Positions 1 to 7,276 of a DNA stretch of 10,389 nucleotides are shown piece after piece. Source of the stretch: Bacteroidota bacterium. Its GTDB lineage: Bacteria > Bacteroidota > Ignavibacteria > Tepidaquicellales > Tepidaquicellaceae. The notes beneath the pieces were generated by a model, which ran no database searches, was not told where the DNA came from, and saw only the letters and a program-made list of their open reading frames with translations. The position numbers and the translations under genes are program-made. Numbering within the stretch: the stretch's first letter is position 1; every line of letters starts with the position of its first letter. The stretch lies in NCBI GenBank assembly GCA_003519545.1, contig DOWN01000200.1:1076-11464 (forward strand). Direction: 5' to 3'.

Positions 1-35
1 AAGTCCCCCTTTGGAGGGGGATTTAGGGGGAGGGT
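1..35. repeat. REP-like G/C-rich palindromic intergenic element, possibly cut by the window edge
   Basis: Bases 5-10 (CCCCCT) and 15-20 (AGGGGG) form a perfect stem around a TTGG loop, extended by the T4-A21 pair. A second G-run follows at 26-34 (GGGGGAGGG) and could pair with the same C-run as an alternative. It stands out sharply from the surrounding AT-rich DNA. C-run/G-run palindromes of this type are familiar as scattered intergenic repeats in Bacteroidota and relatives; that is recollection, not a search. The left boundary is unknown because the window starts here. It is not followed by a U-tract in either direction within the window, so I do not call it a terminator. Confidence 0.55.
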
Positions 36-196
36 AAAAACTTTTTTTTAACAAATTAATCAGTTTTCCTACACTTACATAATAATTTATATCAAATTAT
101 TACTCCATAAAATTACAGTTTCAATAAAAACCCCTTCGTGCAATTCGTCCTATTCTTGTAAATTCGATGTTAAACTATTTTTCTTTGAAAATCATC
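36..196. other. Non-coding region downstream of the minus-strand gene run
   Basis: No open frame of useful length is present on either strand. The region holds an AT-only inverted repeat (80-102, listed separately) and a loose series of TTCG-containing words at 135-168 (TTCGTG, TTCGTC, TTCTTG, TTCGAT) spaced 9-10 bases apart. I see no convincing G/C-rich hairpin plus U-tract terminator for the operon that ends at 197, so the transcript may end by another mechanism or beyond the window. Confidence 0.6.
80..102. repeat. Perfect 9-bp AT-only inverted repeat
   Basis: TAATAATTT at 80-88 and AAATTATTA at 94-102 are exact reverse complements, separated by the 5-base loop ATATC. It lies about 95 bases beyond the stop of the last minus-strand gene. 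An all-A/T stem without a flanking U-run is a weak terminator candidate. It could equally be a protein-binding dyad or chance in AT-rich sequence. Confidence 0.45.
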
Positions 197-1699
197 TCAT
201 GCTACATCCGTCGTGTCAATCCTCTTCAGTTCTCCTTCTGAATTCGCTATCACTACACAAGCAAGTGAATCTGCAATTACATTCGGAACAGTTCTGCACA
301 TATCAAGCAACCTGTCAACTCCAATTATAAGTGCGATACCTTCTTCGGGAACTCCTATAGATTGCAATACTATTATCAACATAATAAGTCCGATTCCCGG
401 AACAGGTGCTGTGCCAATCGCCGCTAAACTTGCAGTCAGAACAATTGTTAATTGTTGTGTTAGAGTTAAATCAAATCCGTAAACCTGTGCTATAAACATT
501 GCCGCAACTGCCTGATACAAAGCGGTTCCGTCCATATTAATTGTAGTTCCTAAAGGCAAAACAAAACTCGCAATCTTATTCGGAACACCTAATTTCTTTT
601 CGCATACATCCATTGTCACAGGCAATGTCGCAGCCGACGAACTTGTTGAAAATGCTACGGCAATAACAGGTCTCTGGGTTTTAAAAAAATCTTTAATTTT
701 AATTTTTGTAAATGCCTTTAACAAAAGCGGGTATTCTAAAAATGTAATCAGTGCCAATCCAAGAATTACAGTTAATGAATACAACAACAACGTCTGCAAT
801 ATATTAAATCCGAACTCTGCAACCGTCGCCGCTATCAATGTAAAAACGGCATAAGGTGCTATCAGCATAATCTTCTCAACAAGTTTAATCATCGTCTCAG
901 AAAGTCCGTCAAAAAAATTTAATATAGTCTTCGATTTTTCACCGGGTATCTGGGTTAGAAAAATTCCAACCAATATTGAAAATAAAACCACCTGTAAAAA
1001 ATTTCCTTCCATTATAGCTGCAAATGGATTTTTCGGAACTATGTTCACCAGAAAATCTACAATGTTAAGTGATACATTTTGATCAATTCTTGTCTTTGCA
1101 TCATCCTGAAAAGTTTCAAGTAATCTGTCTTTCGTTTCAGGAGGCATAAAACTTCCCGGCTGCATTATATTTGCAAGTATAAGTCCCATTGAAATCGCAA
1201 TCAATGCTGTCAGTGCATAAAATCCGATAGTCTTTCCGCCAATCTTCGCTATATGTTTTAAATCAGATAACGAAGCCGCCCCTACTATTAAAGATGCGAG
1301 AACTAAAGGAACTGCAATCATATTTAAAAGACGTATAAAAATATCTCCCAATGGCTTAAGAGCCATTCCTATTGTCTTCACTTTTTCAACTGAACTTATC
1401 CCGTTTATTCTCTCATTTGTACCGTTAGGAAATTTAACATCAATATTTAAATCTTTTTTATCTTTAGTATTCTTAAAAAATTTTATAATCCCTATCTGAG
1501 AATTAGCATCAAATGTTTTTATTACGCTGTCTTTTCTTAAATAATTTATCTCTTGCCAGTCCTGAATTTCCCTTAACATTCCACCGGATTTAATTTCCAG
1601 TTTCGTAGGACTAACCGAAAATAAAGTGCCGAATATAATTCCGGCAATTAGTCCTATAACAATTTTAGTATGTAACGCGATTTTTTTTCCTTTTCTCAT
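197..1699 (-). CDS. Sodium/proton-dicarboxylate (glutamate/aspartate-type) symporter, DAACS family
   Basis: This inner-membrane secondary transporter of 500 residues has the full DAACS core. The HP1 serine-rich motif is at about 351-360 (STSSSAATLP), NMDGTA is at 388-393, the HP2 motif GTAPVPG is at 429-435, and the TM8 substrate motif LDMCRTVPN lies at 465-473. By alignment from memory to GltPh, D466, R469, N473 and D477 match its D394, R397, N401 and D405. The Asp/Arg pair favours acidic amino acids over plain C4-dicarboxylates, since DctA-type proteins differ at the first position; this is inference. The start is ATG with a basic N-terminus (RKGKK) before TM1. The protein is some 60-70 residues longer than typical members because of a hydrophilic insert between TM1 and TM2 (about 33-108). 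It begins 6 nt after the ATPase stop, with no clear Shine-Dalgarno, and is the last gene of the run. A gltP-like name would be reasonable, but substrate is unproven. Confidence 0.9.
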   Translation of the reverse strand: MRKGKKIALHTKIVIGLIAGIIFGTLFSVSPTKLEIKSGGMLREIQDWQEINYLRKDSVIKTFDANSQIGIIKFFKNTKDKKDLNIDVKFPNGTNERINGISSVEKVKTIGMALKPLGDIFIRLLNMIAVPLVLASLIVGAASLSDLKHIAKIGGKTIGFYALTALIAISMGLILANIMQPGSFMPPETKDRLLETFQDDAKTRIDQNVSLNIVDFLVNIVPKNPFAAIMEGNFLQVVLFSILVGIFLTQIPGEKSKTILNFFDGLSETMIKLVEKIMLIAPYAVFTLIAATVAEFGFNILQTLLLYSLTVILGLALITFLEYPLLLKAFTKIKIKDFFKTQRPVIAVAFSTSSSAATLPVTMDVCEKKLGVPNKIASFVLPLGTTINMDGTALYQAVAAMFIAQVYGFDLTLTQQLTIVLTASLAAIGTAPVPGIGLIMLIIVLQSIGVPEEGIALIIGVDRLLDMCRTVPNVIADSLACVVIANSEGELKRIDTTDVA

Positions 1700-1705
1700 A
1701 TAAAC

Positions 1706-4132
1706 TCAATAAAATTTATCAAAAAGTTTTTTTCTCACCAGTTGTAAAGTAAATAAAATTGATGCGGAAATCACTCCAATTGAAATTGTTATTAACCAGT
1801 ATTCTCCATTGAGATATGTTATCTCGTAAAATGTTTTCAGTAGATTTATAATAATAAAATCAATTCTTGTTGCTGCCAAAAATAAGTAAATGGATATAAT
1901 TAATAATCCGTATAATAAATAAGTTCTGTTGTTTGGATCTCCTTTATGAATCGCAACAGCATAAAAGTTTGCCATTGAAGTTATTATCATAGCAGTCAAT
2001 ATCACCATCTGTTTCTCCACTCCGCTTATACCGAATATTTTCTCTGCTGTATAACTCGCTGCATATCCTGCTACTACTATAATAAACGCAGAAATCAGAA
2101 CGAATGAAAATAACTCCTGTAAGAATTTTTTAGGTTTGATTAAATTTGAATTTTTGAGTGCTATTATAAAAGAAGGTAATCCGATTATGAAAATATTTAT
2201 CAATGCTATTCTTCTTGGTGTAAGAGCAAACTCAAGTGCAAATATTAATGATAATAAACTTGAATAAATTACAATAAAATTTTTCGTTAAAAATAATTTA
2301 GATATTGAAGTGACTGTATTTACTATTTTATTACCTTCGTTAAATATTTCCGGCAACAAAGAAAATTTATTTTTAAGTAAAACTATATCTGCTATCTCTT
2401 TTGTAATCTGACTTCCTTCTTCCATCGCAATTCCCATATCTGCTTCTTTTATCGCAGGTAAATCATTAACACCATCACCAATCATCGCAGTATAAATTTT
2501 TTGTCTTCTTAAACATCTTATAATCTCAAGTTTATGTTCAGGTTTTAATCTCGCAAATATTAAATTTTTATTTACTGCAATCTTAAATTCTTCTTCATTT
2601 AATTTTTCAAGTTCTCCTCCTGTTATCATCTCATCATCTTTAACTTCCCAGCCGATTTTATCTGCAATTGCCTGAATTGCAAACGGTGCATCACCGCTTA
2701 AAATTTTGAAATTTATACCGTTGTTCTGAAACAACTTTATGGCATCCATCACATCATCTCTTGCCTGGTCAGAGATTGAAATTATACAATAGGGAATTAC
2801 ACTTATACTTTCAAAAAATGTTTTTGTGTTTTCAAATTTTACCTCACTCTTTACTTCACCGAATAATAATGTTCTGTATAATTTTAAATTATTCGTTGAG
2901 TAAATTTTCTCTCCTTCTTTCTTTTTTTCATCATCTGTCCTTTCCGTTATAATATCAAATCCGCCTAAAATAAAAATCCTTTCTTTCCCTCCGTCATTTA
3001 CTTTTAATAAACTCATCTTATTTTCAGAACTGAAAGGAATTTCGTCAATAACTTTAAGTCTATCTCCTCCTGCTATGCTTTCCATCGCTCTGATAGTCGC
3101 ATTTTTATCCGATGTAAGATTTACATATTCTTCTAGCAATTCCTTTGTCTCAGTTTCATTAACTCCGGAATAATAAGAAATATTTTCTATTGATAATTTG
3201 TTCTGTGTAAGAGTACCGGTCTTATCCATACAAACAATCTTAACATTGGAGAAAGATTCAATCGCATTTAATTTTTGTATAATCGCTCCGATACGGCTTA
3301 TCCTGTAAACTCCCAATGCAAATGTTACACTCGTCATCAGAACTAATCCTTGCGGTACTAAAGAAATTAAAATAGTAGCCATCTTTCTGATAAACTCTAC
3401 ATTATCAAGACTTGCCTTTGAATCAAAAAATATTTCAAGTAAAATTAAAAACAGTGCTACATAAAATAACATCTTCACAATAAAGTCTATCCTTCTTTGC
3501 AAAGGTGTAATTATGAATTTATATTTCTTAGCCATCTCAGTTACACTGTTTGCGTAACTGTTATCACCGACTTTTTCTGCCTTCATATATCCGGTGCCTG
3601 ATACACAAAAACTTCCTGATAAAATTTCACTTCCTTCTTTTTTTCTTACAGGTAATGATTCACCCGTCAGCAATGACTCATCAATCTCAAGATGATTTGA
3701 ATAGATTACTTTGCCGTCAACAGGTGCCTGGTCTCCCCGTTGTATCACTATCACATCATCTTCTACAATATTCTCTTGATCAATTAACTCCTCCGAACCG
3801 TTCCTGATTACAAGTGCTTCTTTTTTTAATAATAAATTTACTTTATCTAATGCCTTCTTCGCTTTAATCTCCTGAAAAATAGCAAGGAAGGTATTTAAAA
3901 AAGCAATTGACACAATACCAATTGAATCAAGTAATAGATTATGATCTCCTGATCTGTAATAAAAATAAATTATTGCTAATATAATGGAAAAGATGATGTA
4001 ATTGAAAACTGAAAAAATATTTTCAATAAATATTTCACGGATAGTTTTTGTTTTTGTGCGGGATGTTTTGTTTACTGCTCCCCGGCTTATCCTTTCTTTA
4101 ACCTCATCATTATTTAAACCGGTTATTTCCAA
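1706..4132 (-). CDS. Cation-translocating P-type ATPase, CtpE-like subgroup (possibly calcium)
   Basis: This inner-membrane ion pump of 808 residues shows the P-type order: M1-M2 hydrophobic segments (about 43-90), actuator motif TGES at 156-159, M3-M4 (about 218-275), phosphorylation motif DKTGTLT with Asp303, hinge motif GDGVND at 552-557, and six further membrane segments from about 616 to 800. There is no N-terminal heavy-metal domain or CxxC. The M4 motif reads VPQGL (259-263), where calcium and sodium pumps usually have PEGL, and M6 reads NIFIIGLP (646-653). That wording and the length recall mycobacterial CtpE-type pumps, so calcium efflux is plausible but not shown. The start is TTG. 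An in-frame TAA lies six codons upstream with no ATG or GTG between, and the next internal Met is residue 197 or later, after essential segments. It follows pyrG by 8 nt with no obvious ribosome site, suggesting translation coupled to pyrG. Confidence 0.88.
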   Translation of the reverse strand: MEITGLNNDEVKERISRGAVNKTSRTKTKTIREIFIENIFSVFNYIIFSIILAIIYFYYRSGDHNLLLDSIGIVSIAFLNTFLAIFQEIKAKKALDKVNLLLKKEALVIRNGSEELIDQENIVEDDVIVIQRGDQAPVDGKVIYSNHLEIDESLLTGESLPVRKKEGSEILSGSFCVSGTGYMKAEKVGDNSYANSVTEMAKKYKFIITPLQRRIDFIVKMLFYVALFLILLEIFFDSKASLDNVEFIRKMATILISLVPQGLVLMTSVTFALGVYRISRIGAIIQKLNAIESFSNVKIVCMDKTGTLTQNKLSIENISYYSGVNETETKELLEEYVNLTSDKNATIRAMESIAGGDRLKVIDEIPFSSENKMSLLKVNDGGKERIFILGGFDIITERTDDEKKKEGEKIYSTNNLKLYRTLLFGEVKSEVKFENTKTFFESISVIPYCIISISDQARDDVMDAIKLFQNNGINFKILSGDAPFAIQAIADKIGWEVKDDEMITGGELEKLNEEEFKIAVNKNLIFARLKPEHKLEIIRCLRRQKIYTAMIGDGVNDLPAIKEADMGIAMEEGSQITKEIADIVLLKNKFSLLPEIFNEGNKIVNTVTSISKLFLTKNFIVIYSSLLSLIFALEFALTPRRIALINIFIIGLPSFIIALKNSNLIKPKKFLQELFSFVLISAFIIVVAGYAASYTAEKIFGISGVEKQMVILTAMIITSMANFYAVAIHKGDPNNRTYLLYGLLIISIYLFLAATRIDFIIINLLKTFYEITYLNGEYWLITISIGVISASILFTLQLVRKKLFDKFY

Positions 4133-4140
4133 TCTGATTT

Positions 4141-5757
4141 TTATTTCTTATAGTTTTTTGCGGCTTTTACAAATTCTCGGAAAATTGGATGTGCATTTAT
4201 AACTCTCGATTTTAATTCAGGATGAAACTGACTGGCAATAAAAAAAGGATGTTCACTTTGCGAGAGTTCTATCATTTCAACAAGTGTTCCGTCAGGTGAA
4301 AGTCCGCTGAATCTCAAACCGTTTTCAGCCAAATCTCTTCTGAAATAATTATTCACTTCATATCTATGTCTGTGTCTTTCGTTCACAAATTCTTTTTTAT
4401 AACATTTATAAGCGAGTGAATTTTTTTCAACTATGCATGGGTATAATCCTAACCTCATTGATCCGCCTTTTACTTTAATTGTCTTTTGATATTCCATAAT
4501 ATCAATTACATTATATCGTGATTGTTTAAACTCTGTGCTATTGGCGTTTTTTAATCCTGCTACATTCCTCGCGAATTCAATCACTGCACATTGTAATCCA
4601 AGACAAATTCCAAAAAACGGAATTTTATTTTCCCGGGCATATTTGATTGCTGAAATTTTTCCTTCGATTCCTCTTTCGCCAAATCCCGGGCAAACTAATA
4701 AACCTGAAATATTTTTTAAACTTTCATCAAGATATTTTTTGTTTTTTTCCGCTTCTTCAGCATCAATCCATTTTAATTTTACTTTCACTTCGTTTGCTGC
4801 TCCGGCATGGACAAAAGATTCCAGAATACTTTTATATGCATCAGGAACAATATTGTATTTCCCGCAAATTCCAATCGTGACTTCTCTTTTTGGATTTAAA
4901 ATTTTTGTGACCGTTTTGTTCCATTCTGTAAGTTTTATAGGTGTCATTTTTAAATTCAGTCTTTTCAATACAACTTCATCAAATCTTTCCTTTTTTAAAT
5001 TCAAAGGAACTTCATAGATTGACCTCGCATCAAGTGCCTGCAATACATTCCCTTCTTCAATATTACAAAATAATCCTATCTTTTTCCTCAAATCTTTTGA
5101 TAAATCCATCTCACTTCTGCAAAGTAAAATATCAGGTTGAATTCCAATCTCAAGCAATGTTTTGACTGAGTGTTGTGTTGGTTTTGTTTTTAACTCTCCT
5201 GCTGATTTTATAAATGGCACAAGCGTAAGATGAATACTTACGGAATTGTGTTTGCCGACTTCAAGCATTAACTGTCTCATCGCTTCTAAAAACGGCAATG
5301 ATTCTATATCCCCGACTGTTCCGCCAATCTCTGAAATTATTATATCATACTTTGATTTTTCTTCAAGTAGTCTAATCCTTCTTTTTATCTCATCGGTAAT
5401 ATGCGGTATCACCTGAACTGTAGCCCCTAAATAATCTCCTCGTCTTTCCTTTGTAATCACTTCGTTATAAATCTGTCCTGTTGTCATATTATTTGCTTTA
5501 CTCATATTCTCATCAAGAAATCTTTCATAATGCCCAAGATCTAAATCTGTTTCAGCACCGTCATCAGTTACAAAAACTTCTCCGTGTTGAGTCGGTGACA
5601 TTGTTCCCGGATCAACATTTATATAAGGATCTAATTTTTGAATCGTAACTTTATATCCTCTCGATTTCAAAAGTAATCCCAATGATGCTGCCGCGATACC
5701 TTTACCTAATGAACTTACAACACCGCCTGTTAAAAAAATGTATTTTGTTTGTTTCAT
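4141..5757 (-). CDS. pyrG: CTP synthase (glutamine-hydrolysing)
   Basis: This cytosolic enzyme converts UTP to CTP using ATP and glutamine, the last step of de novo pyrimidine nucleotide synthesis. At 538 residues it is full length. The N-terminal synthase domain starts with the P-loop-like GGVVSSLGKG (11-20), followed by the KLDPYINVDPGTM stretch (41-53) and DDGAETDLDLGHYERF (65-80). The C-terminal class I glutamine amidotransferase domain (about 295-538) carries the nucleophile Cys385 in GICLGLQ and the His512/Glu514 pair in FHPE. All catalytic residues are present. Its ATG overlaps the GNAT stop by 4 nt. Being mid-operon, it has no room for the initiation-site or leader attenuation control known for pyrG in some Firmicutes. 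Placement near kdsB makes metabolic sense, since KdsB consumes CTP. Confidence 0.98.
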   Translation of the reverse strand: MKQTKYIFLTGGVVSSLGKGIAAASLGLLLKSRGYKVTIQKLDPYINVDPGTMSPTQHGEVFVTDDGAETDLDLGHYERFLDENMSKANNMTTGQIYNEVITKERRGDYLGATVQVIPHITDEIKRRIRLLEEKSKYDIIISEIGGTVGDIESLPFLEAMRQLMLEVGKHNSVSIHLTLVPFIKSAGELKTKPTQHSVKTLLEIGIQPDILLCRSEMDLSKDLRKKIGLFCNIEEGNVLQALDARSIYEVPLNLKKERFDEVVLKRLNLKMTPIKLTEWNKTVTKILNPKREVTIGICGKYNIVPDAYKSILESFVHAGAANEVKVKLKWIDAEEAEKNKKYLDESLKNISGLLVCPGFGERGIEGKISAIKYARENKIPFFGICLGLQCAVIEFARNVAGLKNANSTEFKQSRYNVIDIMEYQKTIKVKGGSMRLGLYPCIVEKNSLAYKCYKKEFVNERHRHRYEVNNYFRRDLAENGLRFSGLSPDGTLVEMIELSQSEHPFFIASQFHPELKSRVINAHPIFREFVKAAKNYKK

Positions 5758-6245
5758 ATTACAATTGCAAAAATTTTACAGTTAATAAATCTGTCACCTT
5801 TTTTTTGAAGTTTTTTTAAATTACCCTCATATTCAAACCCACATTTAAGAAGAAGTTTTTCACTTCTGATATTATCTTCAAATACTTCCGCTGATACTCG
5901 CGATAATCCCAAATCTCCAAAAGCCATAGTCAACATTTCGCTTATCGCAGTTTTCATTATTCCTTTTCCCCAATGCACTTCGCCTAACCAGTAACCAAGT
6001 TCCCCGTGATGTTCTTTTAAAATTTTAAGACCAATACCCCCGACATGTTCATTCTTATAATGTATTGCGTAATGATATTCTTTATTTTTTCCTTCAAGTT
6101 CTTTACACTTGTTTATCCACCAGTAAGCATCGAGTAATGAATAAGGATAGGGAACTTCAAGTAACCAATCGCTTACATTTCTATTGTTTAAAAGTAAAAA
6201 TAATGAATCCCTGTGATTCTCATTTAGTTTAACAAGTTCTGTCAT
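5754..6245 (-). CDS. GNAT family N-acetyltransferase, RimJ/RimL-like
   Basis: The 163-residue protein has the Acetyltransf_3/RimJ-RimL fold signature: a strand ending GELGYWLGEVHWGKGIM (81-97), in which WGKGIM is the acetyl-CoA pyrophosphate-binding Q/R-x-x-G-x-G/A-type loop. This is followed by a helix and the family's late motif with N125 and CGFEYEG (135-141). Such enzymes acetylate protein N-termini, amino sugars, amino acids or drugs; the sequence does not tell which. It is fused into the operon by ATGA overlaps on both sides (kdsB upstream, pyrG downstream), so it is co-translated with envelope and CTP genes. That makes a nucleotide-sugar or ribosomal-protein substrate thinkable but untested. 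The start is ATG immediately inside the kdsB stop; the A-rich, G-poor upstream stretch gives only a weak ribosome site. Confidence 0.88.
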   Translation of the reverse strand: MTELVKLNENHRDSLFLLLNNRNVSDWLLEVPYPYSLLDAYWWINKCKELEGKNKEYHYAIHYKNEHVGGIGLKILKEHHGELGYWLGEVHWGKGIMKTAISEMLTMAFGDLGLSRVSAEVFEDNIRSEKLLLKCGFEYEGNLKKLQKKGDRFINCKIFAIVI

Positions 6246-6964
6246 TTCTTTTTAATTTTCTTTAAATCAGCAGGGGTATCTATTGATATAGATTCTTCTT
6301 TTATCACTACTGTTTTAATTTTATATCCGTTATCTAAAATTCTTAATTGTTCAAGACTTTCTGCAATTTCATTTTCAGATTGTTTCATTTTTACAAACTT
6401 CGATAAAAAATTTTTTCTGTAAACATATAACCCGATATGTTTATAATAATTTATTTTTTTCTTTGATCTGTTAAATGGTATTACACTTCTTGAAAAATAT
6501 AATGCGTATCCTTTCTCATCCTTTGCCACCTTTACAATATTTTCATTTAAAATCTCTTTTTCGTTACTGATTTTTTTTACAGGTGTGGATACTACTGCAT
6601 CTTTATTTTTAATTAACTCTTTTATAGCTATATCAATAGTTTTTGGATTAATAAACGGTTCGTCACCTTGAATGTTAACAATTATTTCACCTGCTTTATT
6701 ACCAATTTTTTTAATTGCTTCGCTTATTCTGTCCGTTCCTGTATTATGTTCAGATGATGTCATCACTGCTTCGCCACCTGAATTGATAATTTCATTTGCA
6801 ATTCTTATATCATCTGTGGCTACAATTACATTAGTTATTAATTTACTTTTTTTTGCTTGATCATAGACCCTGCGAATCATAGTCTTGCTATCAATCATTA
6901 CCAAGGGTTTACCCGGGAATCTGCTTGAACCCCATCTTGCCGGTATAACTCCGGTTATTTTCAT
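6242..6964 (-). CDS. kdsB: 3-deoxy-manno-octulosonate cytidylyltransferase (CMP-Kdo synthetase)
   Basis: This cytosolic enzyme joins Kdo to CTP, giving CMP-Kdo and pyrophosphate, the activated sugar used to attach Kdo to lipid A. The 240 residues match the family length. The N-terminal nucleotide-binding signature IPARWGSSRFPGKPL is at 7-21, TDD at 50-52, the HNTGTD segment at 73-78, QGDEP (metal/nucleotide site) at 99-103, YKHIGLY at 174-180, ESLEQLR at 202-208 and the closing IDTPADL at 228-234. All conserved blocks are intact. The ATG overlaps the gatC stop by 4 nt and its own stop overlaps the GNAT start by 4 nt. Presence of this gene indicates a Kdo-containing LPS outer membrane. Close linkage to pyrG puts the CTP-making and CTP-using enzymes in one transcript. 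Confidence 0.97.
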   Translation of the reverse strand: MKITGVIPARWGSSRFPGKPLVMIDSKTMIRRVYDQAKKSKLITNVIVATDDIRIANEIINSGGEAVMTSSEHNTGTDRISEAIKKIGNKAGEIIVNIQGDEPFINPKTIDIAIKELIKNKDAVVSTPVKKISNEKEILNENIVKVAKDEKGYALYFSRSVIPFNRSKKKINYYKHIGLYVYRKNFLSKFVKMKQSENEIAESLEQLRILDNGYKIKTVVIKEESISIDTPADLKKIKKK

Positions 6965-7251
6965 TTATCAATTACTTTCGGAACTTTAAAATAATTCCCG
7001 GTTTTTTCAGGTGCATTTTTCAACGCTTCTTCCTGACTTAATCCTTTTATTATTTCATCTTTTCTCGTTACATTCACAAGTTCATTAATATTTTCCATTG
7101 GTTCTGTATCGTCAAGATTAACTTCATTCAATTCATCTATATATTCAAGAATTTTATTCAAATCCCCTTGAAGTTTTTCTGTTTCTTCGATGCTGAATTT
7201 TAGTTTCGCTAACTTAGCAATATTTTCCACTTCTTTTATTGTTACTGCCAT
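6961..7251 (-). CDS. gatC: Aspartyl/glutamyl-tRNA amidotransferase subunit C
   Basis: This is the small subunit of the GatCAB complex, which converts Glu-tRNA(Gln), and in some species Asp-tRNA(Asn), to the amide form. GatC stabilises GatA and links it to GatB. The 96 residues carry the family pattern: an N-terminal helix (IKEVENIAKLAKLKFS), the EEE/LN-x-IL-x-YI-x-L helix at about 22-42, an acidic linker with DDTEPMEN at about 47-54, RKDE at 63-66, the NAPEK segment at 80-84, and the C-terminal YFKVPKVID ending. The start is ATG. gatA and gatB are not in the window, so the complex is encoded at split loci. It lies 25 nt after plsC and overlaps kdsB by 4 nt. Confidence 0.95.
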   Translation of the reverse strand: MAVTIKEVENIAKLAKLKFSIEETEKLQGDLNKILEYIDELNEVNLDDTEPMENINELVNVTRKDEIIKGLSQEEALKNAPEKTGNYFKVPKVIDK

Positions 7252-7276
7252 AATATTTACTTATTAAAAATAATTT

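Noticed and set aside
1..60. Intrinsic terminator for the minus-strand operon at the left edge
   Set aside because: In the minus direction the G/C-rich hairpin is followed by ACTT at the window edge rather than a visible U-run, and the T-run at 42-49 is not placed correctly after a stem.
213..482. 89-codon plus-strand open frame over the symporter 3' end
   Set aside because: It is antisense to conserved HP2/TM8 coding sequence and its composition is explained by that gene. No independent support.
4535..5017. 160-codon plus-strand open frame inside pyrG
   Set aside because: It lies fully antisense to an intact, highly conserved enzyme, has no recognisable domain or ribosome site, and reflects codon bias of the real gene.
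5758..6300. Pyrimidine-responsive leader controlling pyrG
   Set aside because: pyrG starts inside the stop codon of the upstream gene, leaving no leader. No hairpin/terminator or initiator repeat is visible.
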